A stretch of DNA of 64,000 nucleotides from Opitutia bacterium (GTDB lineage: Bacteria > Verrucomicrobiota > Verrucomicrobiia > Opitutales > Opitutaceae), in contig JACPIT010000005.1 in NCBI GenBank assembly GCA_016187945.1, positions 124,001-188,000 on the forward strand, in the 5' to 3' direction. This document shows positions 41,862 to 50,189 of the stretch, in pieces. The notes under the pieces are model-generated. The model saw only the letters and a list, made by a program, of their open reading frames with translations. It was not told where the DNA came from and ran no database searches. The position numbers and the translations under genes were made by a program. The first letter of the stretch is position 1. Each line of letters begins with the position of its first letter.

Positions 41862-42557
41862 ATGTATCCGATCACGCTCTTCATGCCTCCCGCCGCGTTG
41901 CCCGCCCGCAACGCCGCCGCACGTGACGCGCGCGAGGAGCAGGCCAACAGCCTCACGCATGCGCTCGGCGCCGTGCTGAGTCTCGTCGGCGCGGCCGCGC
42001 TGTTGCCGCGCGCGCTGCAACGCGACGACTGGCTGATCGCCTCCGGCACGATGGTTTTTTGCGGCGCGTTGCTGATCCTCTACAGCGCCTCGGCGATCTA
42101 CCACGGCCTGACCGATCGCCGGTGGAAACACTGGTTCCTGCGCTTCGACTACGCCGGGATCTTTCTGCTCATCGGCGGCACTTACACGCCGATCCTGCTC
42201 GTGCACCTGCGCAACGGCCTCGGCTGGGGCGTGCTCACGACCGTGTGGACGTTGTGCACCGCCGGCATGGTGCTCGCGGTGCGCCACCAGTTCCCGTGGC
42301 GCTCGCAGGCCGCCTCGACGTTGTTCTATCTGTCGCTCGGCTGGCTCTCGCTGCTGGTGTTGCCGTCGCTTGGCTCCGCGATGCCCGCCGAGGGTTTTCG
42401 CGTGCTCGTGCTCGGCGGCGTCTGCTACACGCTCGGCACGGTCTTTTTTGCGTGGGAACGGCTGCCGTATCACCACGCGATCTGGCACGTCCACGTGCTC
42501 GCCGGCAGCGCCTGCCACTGGTTCGCGATCTACTACAGCCTGCCGCCGGGCGGCTGA
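41862..42557 (+). CDS. Hemolysin III / PAQR-family membrane protein
   Basis: 231 residues, seven hydrophobic segments. Conserved PAQR residues are present: EEQANSLTHALGAVLSLVGA, ILYSASAIYHGLTD, FLRFDYAGIFLLIGGTYTPI and the C-terminal HVHVLAGSACHWFAIYY with the zinc His residues. Bacterial members lie in the inner membrane; the haemolysin name is historic and hydrolase activity on lipids is suspected for the superfamily. Start ATG 41862 gives a short cytoplasmic tail. Confidence 0.9.
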   Translation: MYPITLFMPPAALPARNAAARDAREEQANSLTHALGAVLSLVGAAALLPRALQRDDWLIASGTMVFCGALLILYSASAIYHGLTDRRWKHWFLRFDYAGIFLLIGGTYTPILLVHLRNGLGWGVLTTVWTLCTAGMVLAVRHQFPWRSQAASTLFYLSLGWLSLLVLPSLGSAMPAEGFRVLVLGGVCYTLGTVFFAWERLPYHHAIWHVHVLAGSACHWFAIYYSLPPGG

Positions 42558-42702
42558 GCCGCGATCGTCGCGCGAGCCGGCGCCCAGCCAAAGTCCGCAT
42601 TTCGGACTTTGCGCGCGACGATGCGACTTCGCGGCCCGGGTCGCCGACGGCCAACGCGACTTCGCGGTTGCAATCCGTCGCTCGTGATTAGCTTGGAGCC
42701 GC

Positions 42703-42987
42703 ATGCTCACCGGCCTCACGCAATGGATCGCGCGGCGCCCCGCCACCGGCGGAGCGTATGCGGGGGCGTTCGTGCGCGACGTGACGATCGAGGACGCGCG
42801 TGCGCCGCGCGATCCGCGCCTGACGCGGTTCATTCTGATCTGCTGGGTGCTGATCGCGGTAAAACACATCGCCGTAATCTGGGCCGTGCACCGCTACCAG
42901 ATGCCGTTTCACCCGCTCATCGTGAATTTTCCGACGTGGCTGATCGGCGCGGTCGCGACCGCGCTCTACCTGCGGCGCACGCGCTGA
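42703..42987 (+). CDS. Hypothetical small membrane protein, 94 residues
   Basis: Two hydrophobic helices (RFILICWVLIAVKHIAVIWA and IVNFPTWLIGAVATALYLRR) with a loop HRYQMPFHPL. The N-terminal 40 residues are soluble and basic. No family recognised. It lies between hemolysin III and a hairpin repeat, with codon use like the neighbours. Confidence 0.65.
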   Translation: MLTGLTQWIARRPATGGAYAGAFVRDVTIEDARAPRDPRLTRFILICWVLIAVKHIAVIWAVHRYQMPFHPLIVNFPTWLIGAVATALYLRRTR

Positions 42988-43013
42988 GCCGCACGCGCCC
43001 CGCCGAGCCACTC

Positions 43014-43096
43014 GTAGCAGCCGACGTGAGGAGGCTGACGAACGGCGGCTGACCAACGCGGTCACGCAAACTCAGCCTCCTCACGTCGGCTGCTAC
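43014..43096. repeat. GTAG-headed REP-like pair (CAGCCGACGTGAGGAGGCTG), 83 bp
   Basis: Outer arms of 25 bases (GTAGCAGCCGACGTGAGGAG then GCTGA) are perfect inverted copies, bounded by GTAG and CTAC. A central GCGGCTGACC part is unpaired. A single arm of the same family is at 63791-63814 (one base different). Confidence 0.8.
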
Positions 43097-43187
43097 GGGC
43101 GAGGCCCGCACGGGTTGCACGCCGGCGCGCGGAGATTTCCGTCTGGCTTAGGTTTGCGCACTGGGAAATTCTGCGGCGCAAAACGAC

Positions 43188-45578
43188 ATGGCCTCACCCC
43201 TCGTCAAGCGCCTGCAGCTCCTGCTGTCGGTCCTCAGCGTTCTGATCGTCATCGCTCTCGCCGCACTCGGCTGGGGCTATTACCAATTCCACGGCAGCCT
43301 GCCGCAGCTCGACGGCTCGCGCGCACTCGCGGGACTGGCGGCGCCGGTGAAAATCGAGCGCGACGCCCTCGGCGTGCCGCGCGTGAGCGGCGCCAATCGC
43401 GTCGATCTCGCTCGCGCGCTCGGCTTCCTGCACGCGCAGGACCGTTTCTTTCAAATGGACCTCTTGCGCCGGCGGGCGGCGGGCGAGCTGGCCGAGATTT
43501 TTGGCGCCGCGGCGCTGCCGCTCGACAAAAGCGCGCGCTTGCACGGCTTCCGCGCGACCGCGGGAAAAGTCGTCGCCGCACTGCCCGCCGATCAGCGCGC
43601 GATGCTCGATGCCTACGTCGCCGGTGTGAACGCCGGACTCGCCGCACTGCCGAAGACGCCGTGGGAACACCTCGTGCTCCGCGCAGCGCCGCGCGCGTGG
43701 GCCGCCGAGGACACGGTGCTGTGCGTCTACGCGATGTGGTTCGATTTGCAGGACAGCACCGGGCATTTCGATCTCTCGCAGCGCGCGCTTCAGGTCGCCT
43801 ACGGCGTGAGCGGCGCCGCGTTTTTCGCCCCGCGCGGCACGGCGGCCGACGCCGCGCTCGACGGCTCGACGTTCCCCGCGTCCGCGTTGCCGCCCTTGCG
43901 ACTCAAGGCGCCCGACGAAAAAACCACCGCCGCACTCGCGCCCGAGTGGTATGAGCCCGCGCTGTTGCCCGGCAGCAACAGCTTCGCCGTGGATGGCGCG
44001 CATAGCGCCACCGGCGCCGCGATCCTCGCGAACGACATGCACCTCGGCCTCGGCGTGCCGCACGTCTGGTATCGCGCGGAGCTGGATTGGAAGGACGACG
44101 CGGGCGCCGCGCATCGCGTGGTCGGCGTGACGTTGCCCGGCACGCCGTCGCTCGTCGCGGGCAGCAACGGCGACGTTGCGTGGGGCTTCACCAACTCCTA
44201 CGCCGACACGGTCGACGTCATCATCGTCGAAACCTATGCCGATCTCCAATATCGCTCGCCCGCCGGCTGGAAGGATTTCGAGGAGCGCACCGAGACGATC
44301 AAAGTGAAGGGCGAGCCCGACGTCGCGCTCACGACGCGCTGGACCGAGTGGGGCCCCGTCATCGCGCCGGCCGACGAAGGCCGCTACTACGTCGTCCGCT
44401 GGAACGCCCACTCGCCCGAGTCGGCCAACCTCGAACTCCTCCGCCTCGAGACGACGCGCGCCGCCGACGAGGCCGTCGCGCTCGCGCACCGCGTCGGCAT
44501 GCCGAATCAAAACCTCGTCGTCGCCGATCGCGCCGGCCGCATCGCCTGGACCGTGACCGGCAAAATCCCGAAGCGCGCCGGCTTCGATGGTCGCGTGCCC
44601 GCGATGTGGGGCTACGGCGACCGCCGTTGGGAGGGCTGGCTGCCCGAGAGCGAAGTGCCGGTCGTCGCGAATCCGGCGGACGGTTTCCTTTGGACCGCGA
44701 ACAACCGCATCGTCGGCGGCGCCGCCTACGCGAAGCTCGGCGACGGCGGTTACGACAACGGCTTCCGCGCTGGCGCCATCCGCGACGATCTACGCGAACT
44801 CGTGACGAAGAAAAAAGCCGCGCCGGCCGACCTGCTCGCGATCCAGCTCGACGACCGCGGACGCTACCTCGATCGCTGGCACAAACTCCTCCTCGAAGTG
44901 CTGACCGACGATGCCGTCGCGCAGAAGAAGACGCGCGGCCAGTTGCGCGAACTCGCCGCCGGTTGGAACGGCCACGCCGCGATCGAATCCGCGGGCTACC
45001 GCATCATCCGCATGTTCCGCACGAAAGTCGCCGAGCGCACGCTCGCGCCGTTCCTCGACAAGCCGCAGCGCGCCTACGAGCAGTTCCGCTGGGGCACGAT
45101 GACCGAGGACGCCGTCTGGCAGCTCGTCACCGAGAAACCCGCGCGCCTGCTCAATCCCGAACACCGCTCGTGGGAATCGCTGCTCCTCGCCGCGGCCGAC
45201 GACGTGCTGGACGACGCCGAGAAGCAGGGAGTCGCGCTCGCGAAATACACCTGGGGCGCGCGCAACACGCTGCGGATGCAGCACCCGTTCGCGCGTTTCC
45301 TGCCGGGCTGGATCGCGCGCTTCGTCAGCATGCCGGCGCAGCAACTGCCCGGCGACAGCCAGATGCCGCGCGTGCAAAGCCCGACGTTCGGCGCGTCGGA
45401 GCGACTCGTCGTCTCGCCCGGCCACGAAGACGAAGCGATTTTCGAAATGCCCGGCGGCCAGAGCGGCCATCCGCTCTCGCCCTACTTCCGCGCCGGACAT
45501 GACGCGTGGGCGCAAGGCGCGCCCACGCCGCTGTTGCCCGGCAAAGCGGAGCACACGCTCACGCTCGCGCCGCCGTGA
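43188..45578 (+). CDS. Penicillin acylase family (Ntn-hydrolase), membrane-anchored
   Basis: 796 residues. N-terminal transmembrane anchor (LLLSVLSVLIVIALAALGWG). The alpha-chain region has LGFLHAQDRFFQMDLLRRRA. The nucleophile is Ser263 in LPGSNSFAVDG, which becomes the N-terminus of the beta chain after self-cleavage, followed by ILANDMHLGLGVPHVWYRAE and AWGFTNSYADTVDV. The C-terminus has GGQSGHPLSPYF, the usual end motif. The family hydrolyses amides, including acyl-homoserine lactones, beta-lactams or unknown peptides, in the periplasm. A cytoplasmic membrane anchor with a periplasmic domain is likely. Substrate unknown. Confidence 0.92.
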   Translation: MASPLVKRLQLLLSVLSVLIVIALAALGWGYYQFHGSLPQLDGSRALAGLAAPVKIERDALGVPRVSGANRVDLARALGFLHAQDRFFQMDLLRRRAAGELAEIFGAAALPLDKSARLHGFRATAGKVVAALPADQRAMLDAYVAGVNAGLAALPKTPWEHLVLRAAPRAWAAEDTVLCVYAMWFDLQDSTGHFDLSQRALQVAYGVSGAAFFAPRGTAADAALDGSTFPASALPPLRLKAPDEKTTAALAPEWYEPALLPGSNSFAVDGAHSATGAAILANDMHLGLGVPHVWYRAELDWKDDAGAAHRVVGVTLPGTPSLVAGSNGDVAWGFTNSYADTVDVIIVETYADLQYRSPAGWKDFEERTETIKVKGEPDVALTTRWTEWGPVIAPADEGRYYVVRWNAHSPESANLELLRLETTRAADEAVALAHRVGMPNQNLVVADRAGRIAWTVTGKIPKRAGFDGRVPAMWGYGDRRWEGWLPESEVPVVANPADGFLWTANNRIVGGAAYAKLGDGGYDNGFRAGAIRDDLRELVTKKKAAPADLLAIQLDDRGRYLDRWHKLLLEVLTDDAVAQKKTRGQLRELAAGWNGHAAIESAGYRIIRMFRTKVAERTLAPFLDKPQRAYEQFRWGTMTEDAVWQLVTEKPARLLNPEHRSWESLLLAAADDVLDDAEKQGVALAKYTWGARNTLRMQHPFARFLPGWIARFVSMPAQQLPGDSQMPRVQSPTFGASERLVVSPGHEDEAIFEMPGGQSGHPLSPYFRAGHDAWAQGAPTPLLPGKAEHTLTLAPP

Positions 45579-45673
45579 GTAGCGCCGGTCTCCGACCGGC
45601 GGCGTTGCACCCTCGCTCGCAGATTCTCCCCGCGAGCGTCGCTCAACCGAAGCCGGTCAAAGACCGGCCCTAC
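45579..45673. repeat. GTAG-headed REP-like pair (CCGGTC family), 95 bp
   Basis: Starts GTAGCGCCGGTCTCCGACCG right after the TGA of the acylase gene and ends inverted with GCCGGTCAAAGACCGGCCCT then AC. Same family as 5470-5563. A heptamer-like AAAATCG/AAAATCCG/AAATCCC array follows at 45727-45759, up to the upp ATG. Confidence 0.75.
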
Positions 45674-45758
45674 TCTTCCGACTGGCCAGCCGCGCGCGTT
45701 TCACGGATTCTGCGCGCGCCGGCCCGGAAAATCGAAAATCCGAAATCCCAAATCGAAA

Positions 45759-46376
45759 ATGTCCCTTCACGTCCTCACCCACCCGCTCGCGCAACACGTC
45801 CTCACCCACCTGCGCGACAAGACGACCAAGCCGGTGCTCTTCCGCACGCTGAGCTACCAGATTTCGCTGCTCCTCGCGCTCGAAGCCACGCGCGACCTCG
45901 CCACGACGGAGAAGGAAATCGAAACGCCACTCGAGAAAATGACCGCCCGCGTGCTCGCGAAGCCGCTCGTCGTCGTGCCGATCCTGCGCGCCGGCCTCGG
46001 CATGTTGCAGCCGTTCCACGACGTTTTCCCCGACGTGTCGGTCGGCTACGTCGGTCTCGAACGCGACCACGAGACGGCAATCGCGCGCAGTTATTACTGC
46101 AAGCTTCCGCCGCTCGCCGGCGCGCGCGTGCTCGTGGTCGACCCGATGCTCGCCACCGGCGGCAGCGCCGCGCAGGCCCTCGCACTCGTGAAGGCCCAGG
46201 GCGCGACCGACATCGGTTTCGTTTGCATCGTCGCCGCGCCCGAAGGCGTGGCCACGGTCGAGAAAGCGCACCCGGAGATCCCGATCCACGCCGGCGCCCT
46301 CGACCGCCAGCTCAACGCCCGGAAATACATCCTCCCCGGCCTCGGCGATTTCGGCGACCGGCTCTACGGGACGTGA
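45759..46376 (+). CDS. upp: Uracil phosphoribosyltransferase
   Basis: 205 residues. Signature segments: FRTLSYQISLLLALEATRDL, KPLVVVPILRAGLGMLQPFH, the PRPP loop VLVVDPMLATGGSAAQAL and the uracil-binding end DRQLNARKYILPGLGDFGDR. It salvages uracil to UMP with PRPP in the cytoplasm. Full length. An array of short A-rich repeats lies directly at its start. Confidence 0.95.
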   Translation: MSLHVLTHPLAQHVLTHLRDKTTKPVLFRTLSYQISLLLALEATRDLATTEKEIETPLEKMTARVLAKPLVVVPILRAGLGMLQPFHDVFPDVSVGYVGLERDHETAIARSYYCKLPPLAGARVLVVDPMLATGGSAAQALALVKAQGATDIGFVCIVAAPEGVATVEKAHPEIPIHAGALDRQLNARKYILPGLGDFGDRLYGT

Positions 46377-46475
46377 GATGTTGCGCTGGCTGACACGCCT
46401 CGTCGGTGCTCGTCCGGTGGTCGCACCGGTCGCCCCTACATTTTTTGAACAGGCCGCTGGGTAATGCGGTGACGG

Positions 46476-46547
46476 GTAGGGCGCACCGGCCCGGTGCGCC
46501 GAGAACGTGATATCACTCTCGCGGCGGAGCGGGCCGCTCCGCCCTAC
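46476..46547. repeat. GTAG-headed REP-like pair (GGCGCACC/GGCGGAGC), 72 bp
   Basis: Left GTAGGGCGCACCGGCCCGGT then GCGCC; right, inverted, ends GGGCCGCTCCGCCCTAC. It has exactly the same length (72) and layout as the pairs at 56159-56230 and 56938-57009. Upstream, 46404-46439 has a related CCGGTGGTCGCACCGGTCGC element ending CCCCTAC. Confidence 0.8.
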
Positions 46548-46549
46548 CT

Positions 46550-46723
46550 GACGCAACGCCGCCGTCAGTCTATTGCCCGGGTCTCAATAAGCATGCGGAA
46601 ATTCTTTTCTACGCTGGCATTCCGATCACCTGGCCGCTTGCGGTGAAAGTCGAAGAATTGGAGCGTCTGGCCGTCAGAGGGCCGAACGATCAACCGCTGC
46701 TCCGCCGGGTCATCCGCGTCTGA
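46550..46723 (+). pseudogene. Possible gene remnant, less GC-rich
   Basis: An open frame without start ends at TGA 46721-46723 and reads ...KHAEILFYAGIPITWP, then LAVKVEELERLAVRGPND and QPLLRRVIRV. The base composition is AT-richer than the surroundings. It has no recognisable family and no initiation codon, so it may be the decayed 3' end of a gene or a chance frame. Confidence 0.3.
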
Positions 46724-46803
46724 TTGGCCGCGATATTGACCGAACGCGCGGCGCGGCTCGCTCCGGGATTGCGCGTCCTCGCACCGGCGCGTGGAGTGCG
46801 CGC

Positions 46804-47139
46804 ATGGACCTCTCCCATCTCTCCGACCGCGCCATGCAGATTCGCGAGTGCTTCGCTCGATACGAACAGCGCCGTGTCGGGCGCACGTGGACGCGCGAGG
46901 AAATCGCGCAGGGCTTCGTCGTCGATGTCGGCGACCTGACGAAGCTCGTCATGGCCAAGGCCGGCGCGCGGCGCGTCGAGGGCGACGTCGATGCGAAGCT
47001 CGCGCACGAGCTGAGCGACTGCCTGTGGAGCGTCCTCGTGCTGGCGCAGCTCTATGGCTTCGACCTCGAAAAGGAATTTTTGAAAACGATGGACGAACTC
47101 GAGCGCGGCACCGCCGCGGCGACCGAGCGGGATTACTGA
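46804..47139 (+). CDS. MazG-like nucleotide pyrophosphohydrolase family protein
   Basis: 111 residues. Helical protein with EIAQGFVVDVGDLTKLVMAK and HELSDCLWSVLVLAQLYG, the latter matching the ExxD part of the all-alpha NTP pyrophosphatase superfamily; the first ExxE motif is weak here (QGFVVDVGD). It may hydrolyse non-canonical NTPs or be a degenerate relative. Continues to TGA 47139 with an acidic/basic C-terminal helix. Confidence 0.65.
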   Translation: MDLSHLSDRAMQIRECFARYEQRRVGRTWTREEIAQGFVVDVGDLTKLVMAKAGARRVEGDVDAKLAHELSDCLWSVLVLAQLYGFDLEKEFLKTMDELERGTAAATERDY

Positions 47140-47364
47140 TCCCTGCTCCGCCGGAAGGCCCCGGCGCCGCGCGCGAACGCCCGCGCACGCGGACCGGGAA
47201 ACGGACGCCGCCCCGCCGCTCGATCGACGGCGCCGCGCGACGACTCCGCAGCCGGAGAAACTTCATTCGTGCATATTCGTGAAATTCGCGGGCCGTGGCT
47301 CGAGTCCGGTCGCGCCCGAGGGTTTTGCTCGTCGCGCGCCAGCGCGGCGTCTAAGCATGGAGGC

Positions 47365-48300
47365 ATGGCTGCTGCGGAACTCGAAATCGTTTCCATCCCT
47401 CCGCTCTCGCCCGGCGAGGCGTCGCTGGTCGACATGCATTCGGTGCTGAACGTGTTGAACGTCCTCTACGGCGAGCTCTACCTGCTCGGCGACACGCTCG
47501 GGGCCGAGGCGGAATTCGCCCCCGCACTCGAGCGCTGCGAGACGATCCGCGCCGACCTGACCAACCCCGTCGCCGCGCTCCACCACGCCGAAACGATCGG
47601 CGAGCACGCTCAGGCCATCCTCGCGGTCATCGACAACGCCCTGCGCACCCGGCCGGAGCAAGCGCGCCTGCCCGCGGTCGAGGAGTCCGTCGCCAACATC
47701 CAATCTGTCTTCAAGGTGATCGGCGTGCGCGCCCGCGAGTTGCTCGCCCGCGCCCGCGCGCCGGGCGAATGGATCGAGGTGTCGGTCGAAGAACTGCGCG
47801 CGGACTTCCGCCAGGTGTTCGCCGCCATCGAGAAAAACAGCCACGGCCGCTACCGCATCATCTACAACCTCGCGCAACAGGAGCCGGCGGACTACTACGT
47901 GGACTTCGCGATCGAGAGCGACGACGGCCGCAAGGTCGCGCTGCCCCTGCTTTTCAAGGACGTGATGCGCGACCTCATGGCCAACGCCCGCAAATACACG
48001 CCGCTCGGCGGCACGATCAGCGCGGGACTCTACGAGACGGACGACAAGCTGAAGTTCACCGTGCAAGACACCGGCTGCGGCATCCCGCCCGCGGAGCTCG
48101 AGACCGTCGTCCACTACGGCAAGCGCGGCAGCAACGTCACGCACGTCCGCACCATGGGCGGCGGCTTCGGCCTGACGAAGGCCTTCCTCGTCACGAAACA
48201 GTTCGGCGGGCGCTTCTGGATCAAATCCGAACTCGGCGTCGGCACGCGCCTCCGCATCGAGATCCCGCGGCCGAAACCGGCCGTCGGTCTCAGCGCCTGA
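47365..48300 (+). CDS. Histidine-kinase-like ATPase protein without a transmembrane sensor
   Basis: 311 residues from ATG 47365. The C-terminal ATPase has N-box FKDVMRDLMANARKYTPLGG, G1 QDTGCGIPPAEL and G2 GGGFGLTKAFLVTKQFGGRF. The N-terminal helix pair (LVDMHSVLNVLNVLYGELYL) is where a HisKA would be, but the usual HE/N or HDLR box is replaced by DMHSVLN; His57 or so could be the acceptor. No sensor or receiver domain is present. It may be a soluble partner kinase, an anti-sigma-type kinase, or a degenerate phosphatase. Confidence 0.75.
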   Translation: MAAAELEIVSIPPLSPGEASLVDMHSVLNVLNVLYGELYLLGDTLGAEAEFAPALERCETIRADLTNPVAALHHAETIGEHAQAILAVIDNALRTRPEQARLPAVEESVANIQSVFKVIGVRARELLARARAPGEWIEVSVEELRADFRQVFAAIEKNSHGRYRIIYNLAQQEPADYYVDFAIESDDGRKVALPLLFKDVMRDLMANARKYTPLGGTISAGLYETDDKLKFTVQDTGCGIPPAELETVVHYGKRGSNVTHVRTMGGGFGLTKAFLVTKQFGGRFWIKSELGVGTRLRIEIPRPKPAVGLSA

Positions 48301-48433
48301 GTCGGCGAGAATTTTTCTGCCGTCGCCGGCAACGCGTCCGCCGAATGCCCGTCGCGCCGCTACTCGCGCGCGCTCCTGGATCACGGATTTGGCGAGGGAA
48401 ATCGAACCAACTCGGACGCGTCTTGCCGCCGTC

Positions 48434-48599
48434 TGTCATCGCAAGCCCGACGTAGTCGGGCGTGGCCGTCGAGGCTGACGCACTCGTCGCGATCCAGCGA
48501 GCGCTGGATTGCTTCGTCGCTGCGCTCCTCGCAATGACAGATCGTGAAAGAGGCGAGAGAGCGTGGGCTTTACCCATGAGAGAGTGTGGGGGGACGCAG
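48434..48599. mobile_element. MITE-like element B, copy 2
   Basis: Second copy of the element at 21753-21893: TGTCATCGCAAGCCCGACGT, then AGTCGGGCGTGGC, GCGATCCAGCGAGCGCTGG, TTCGTCGCTGCGCTCCTCGC and a tail AGAGAGTGTGGGGG. A short insert (GAGGCTGACGCACTCGT region) distinguishes it. The rest of 48301-48773 holds nonamer arrays: ATCCGTGTC/ATCCGTGCA/GTCCGTGGT at 48633-48659 and TTTCGTGTC-type units at about 48728-48752. Confidence 0.7.
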
Positions 48600-48773
48600 A
48601 CCAAATGGACGCCGCCGCAGCCTCGAAGGGTGATCCGTGTCATCCGTGCAGTCCGTGGTTCAACCAACCGCTCGTTCGCGGCACGGCGCCCGACTCGCCG
48701 GACGAACGCCCTTGGCCGTCGGTAATTTTTTCGTGTCCTTCCGCGCGTTTCGCCGGCAATTCTCCCTCCACGC

Positions 48774-49667
48774 ATGCACATCGAACGCCCGGGCCTCATC
48801 GTCGCCGACCAGTGGAAGGACTACCAACTCCTCGACTGCGGCGACGGCATGAAGCAGGAGCGCTGGGGCGCTTACACGCTCGTGCGGCCCGATCCGCAGA
48901 TCATCTGGCCGCGCGCCGGCGCCGCCAAGCGCTGGGAAGGCTGGGACGGTTTCTACCACCGCAGCGAGAGCGGCGGAGGCAAGTGGGAGTTCCGCACCAA
49001 GCTGCCCGACCAGTGGACGATCCGCTACGGCGCGCTCACATTCCGCATCCACCCGACGAGCTTCAAGCACACCGGTCTCTTCCCCGAGCAGGCGGTGAAC
49101 TGGGACTGGTTCACCGCCCGCATCGAAGCCGCGCGCGCCGCCGGCCGTGAGGTCAGCGTGTTGAATCTCTTCGGCTACACCGGCGCGGCCTCGGTCGCCG
49201 CCGCCGCGGCCGGCGCGAGCGTCTGCCACGTCGACGCCGCCGAAGGCATGGTGAAATGGTGCCGCGAAAACGCCGCGCTCTCCGGCCTCGCCGATGCGCC
49301 CGTGCGCTACATCGTCGACGACTGCCTGAAATTCGTGCGCCGCGAGATCAAGCGCGGCCGGAAATACGACGCCGTCATCATGGACCCGCCGACCTACGGC
49401 CGCGGCAGCACCGGCGAAATGTGGCGCCTCGAAGACCACCTCTGGGAACTCCTCAGCGAGTGCAAACAAGTGCTGAGCGACCGCCCCGTGTTTTTCCTGA
49501 TCAACGCCTACACCGCGCGCCTCTCGCCCTCCGTCGTCGTCAATCTCCTCGACGGCCTGATGCACGACGCCGGCGGGAAAATCCACGGCGGCGAAGTCGG
49601 CCTGCCCATCCGCGCCGACGGGAAAATCCTCCCCTGCGGCATCTACGGCCGCTGGGAAGCGACCTGA
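48774..49667 (+). CDS. Class I SAM-dependent rRNA (cytosine-C5)-type methyltransferase family, RlmI-like
   Basis: 297 residues. SAM domain VSVLNLFGYTGAASVAAAAA (motif I), VDAAEGMVKWCREN, VDDCLKFVRREIKRG and the catalytic-type motif IV MDPPTYGRGSTG. The N-terminal part (IVADQWKDYQLLDCGDGMKQ, PRAGAAKRWEGWDGFYHRSE) is typical of the RlmI/RlmL subgroup, though without a PUA domain. It probably modifies rRNA or another RNA. No cysteine next to the PP motif is seen, so C5-cytosine catalysis is uncertain. Confidence 0.8.
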   Translation: MHIERPGLIVADQWKDYQLLDCGDGMKQERWGAYTLVRPDPQIIWPRAGAAKRWEGWDGFYHRSESGGGKWEFRTKLPDQWTIRYGALTFRIHPTSFKHTGLFPEQAVNWDWFTARIEAARAAGREVSVLNLFGYTGAASVAAAAAGASVCHVDAAEGMVKWCRENAALSGLADAPVRYIVDDCLKFVRREIKRGRKYDAVIMDPPTYGRGSTGEMWRLEDHLWELLSECKQVLSDRPVFFLINAYTARLSPSVVVNLLDGLMHDAGGKIHGGEVGLPIRADGKILPCGIYGRWEAT

Positions 49668-49811
49668 GCGTCGCGTCGAAGTTGCGCCGGCGTCCCGCCG
49701 GCCTCGTCTATGTGCACGCGCGACGCCCGCGCGACTTCACGCCGCGCCTCCCGCGCTTAGTTCCAAATCGTTCTCGTTCTCCCGAGCGTTCCCCGTTTTC
49801 TTAGGCCCATT

Positions 49812-50189
49812 ATGAACATCATCTCCACCCCCAACGCTCCCGCCGCCATCGGCCCGTATTCTCAAGCCATCCACGCCGGCGCCTACGTCTTCTGCTCCGG
49901 CCAGATTCCGATCGATCCGGCCACCGGCAAGCTCTGCTCCGACGACTTCGAAGCGCAGACCAAGCAAGTCCTCGCCAACGTCGCCGCCGTCCTCGCCGCC
50001 GCCGGCCTCAGCACGAAGGACGTCGTGAAATCCACCGTCTTCCTGAAAGACATGGCCGACTTTCCGAAGCTGAATCCGCTCTACGAAGCCGCCTTCGCGC
50101 CGCACAAGCCCGCGCGCTCGACGGTCCAGGTCGCGAAGCTCCCGCTCGACGCGCGCGTCGAGATCGAAGTCATCGCCTACAAGGGGTGA
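49812..50189 (+). CDS. ridA: RidA family reactive-intermediate deaminase
   Basis: 125 residues. Family landmarks: APAAIGPYSQAIHAGAYVFC at the start, SGQIPIDPATGKL, VKSTVFLKDMADFPKLNPLY and the signature end KPARSTVQVAKLPLDARVEI. The conserved Arg in PARSTVQ binds the substrate carboxylate. RidA hydrolyses 2-iminobutanoate/2-aminoacrylate and protects PLP enzymes. Its stop overlaps the GTG of the following gene. Confidence 0.95.
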   Translation: MNIISTPNAPAAIGPYSQAIHAGAYVFCSGQIPIDPATGKLCSDDFEAQTKQVLANVAAVLAAAGLSTKDVVKSTVFLKDMADFPKLNPLYEAAFAPHKPARSTVQVAKLPLDARVEIEVIAYKG

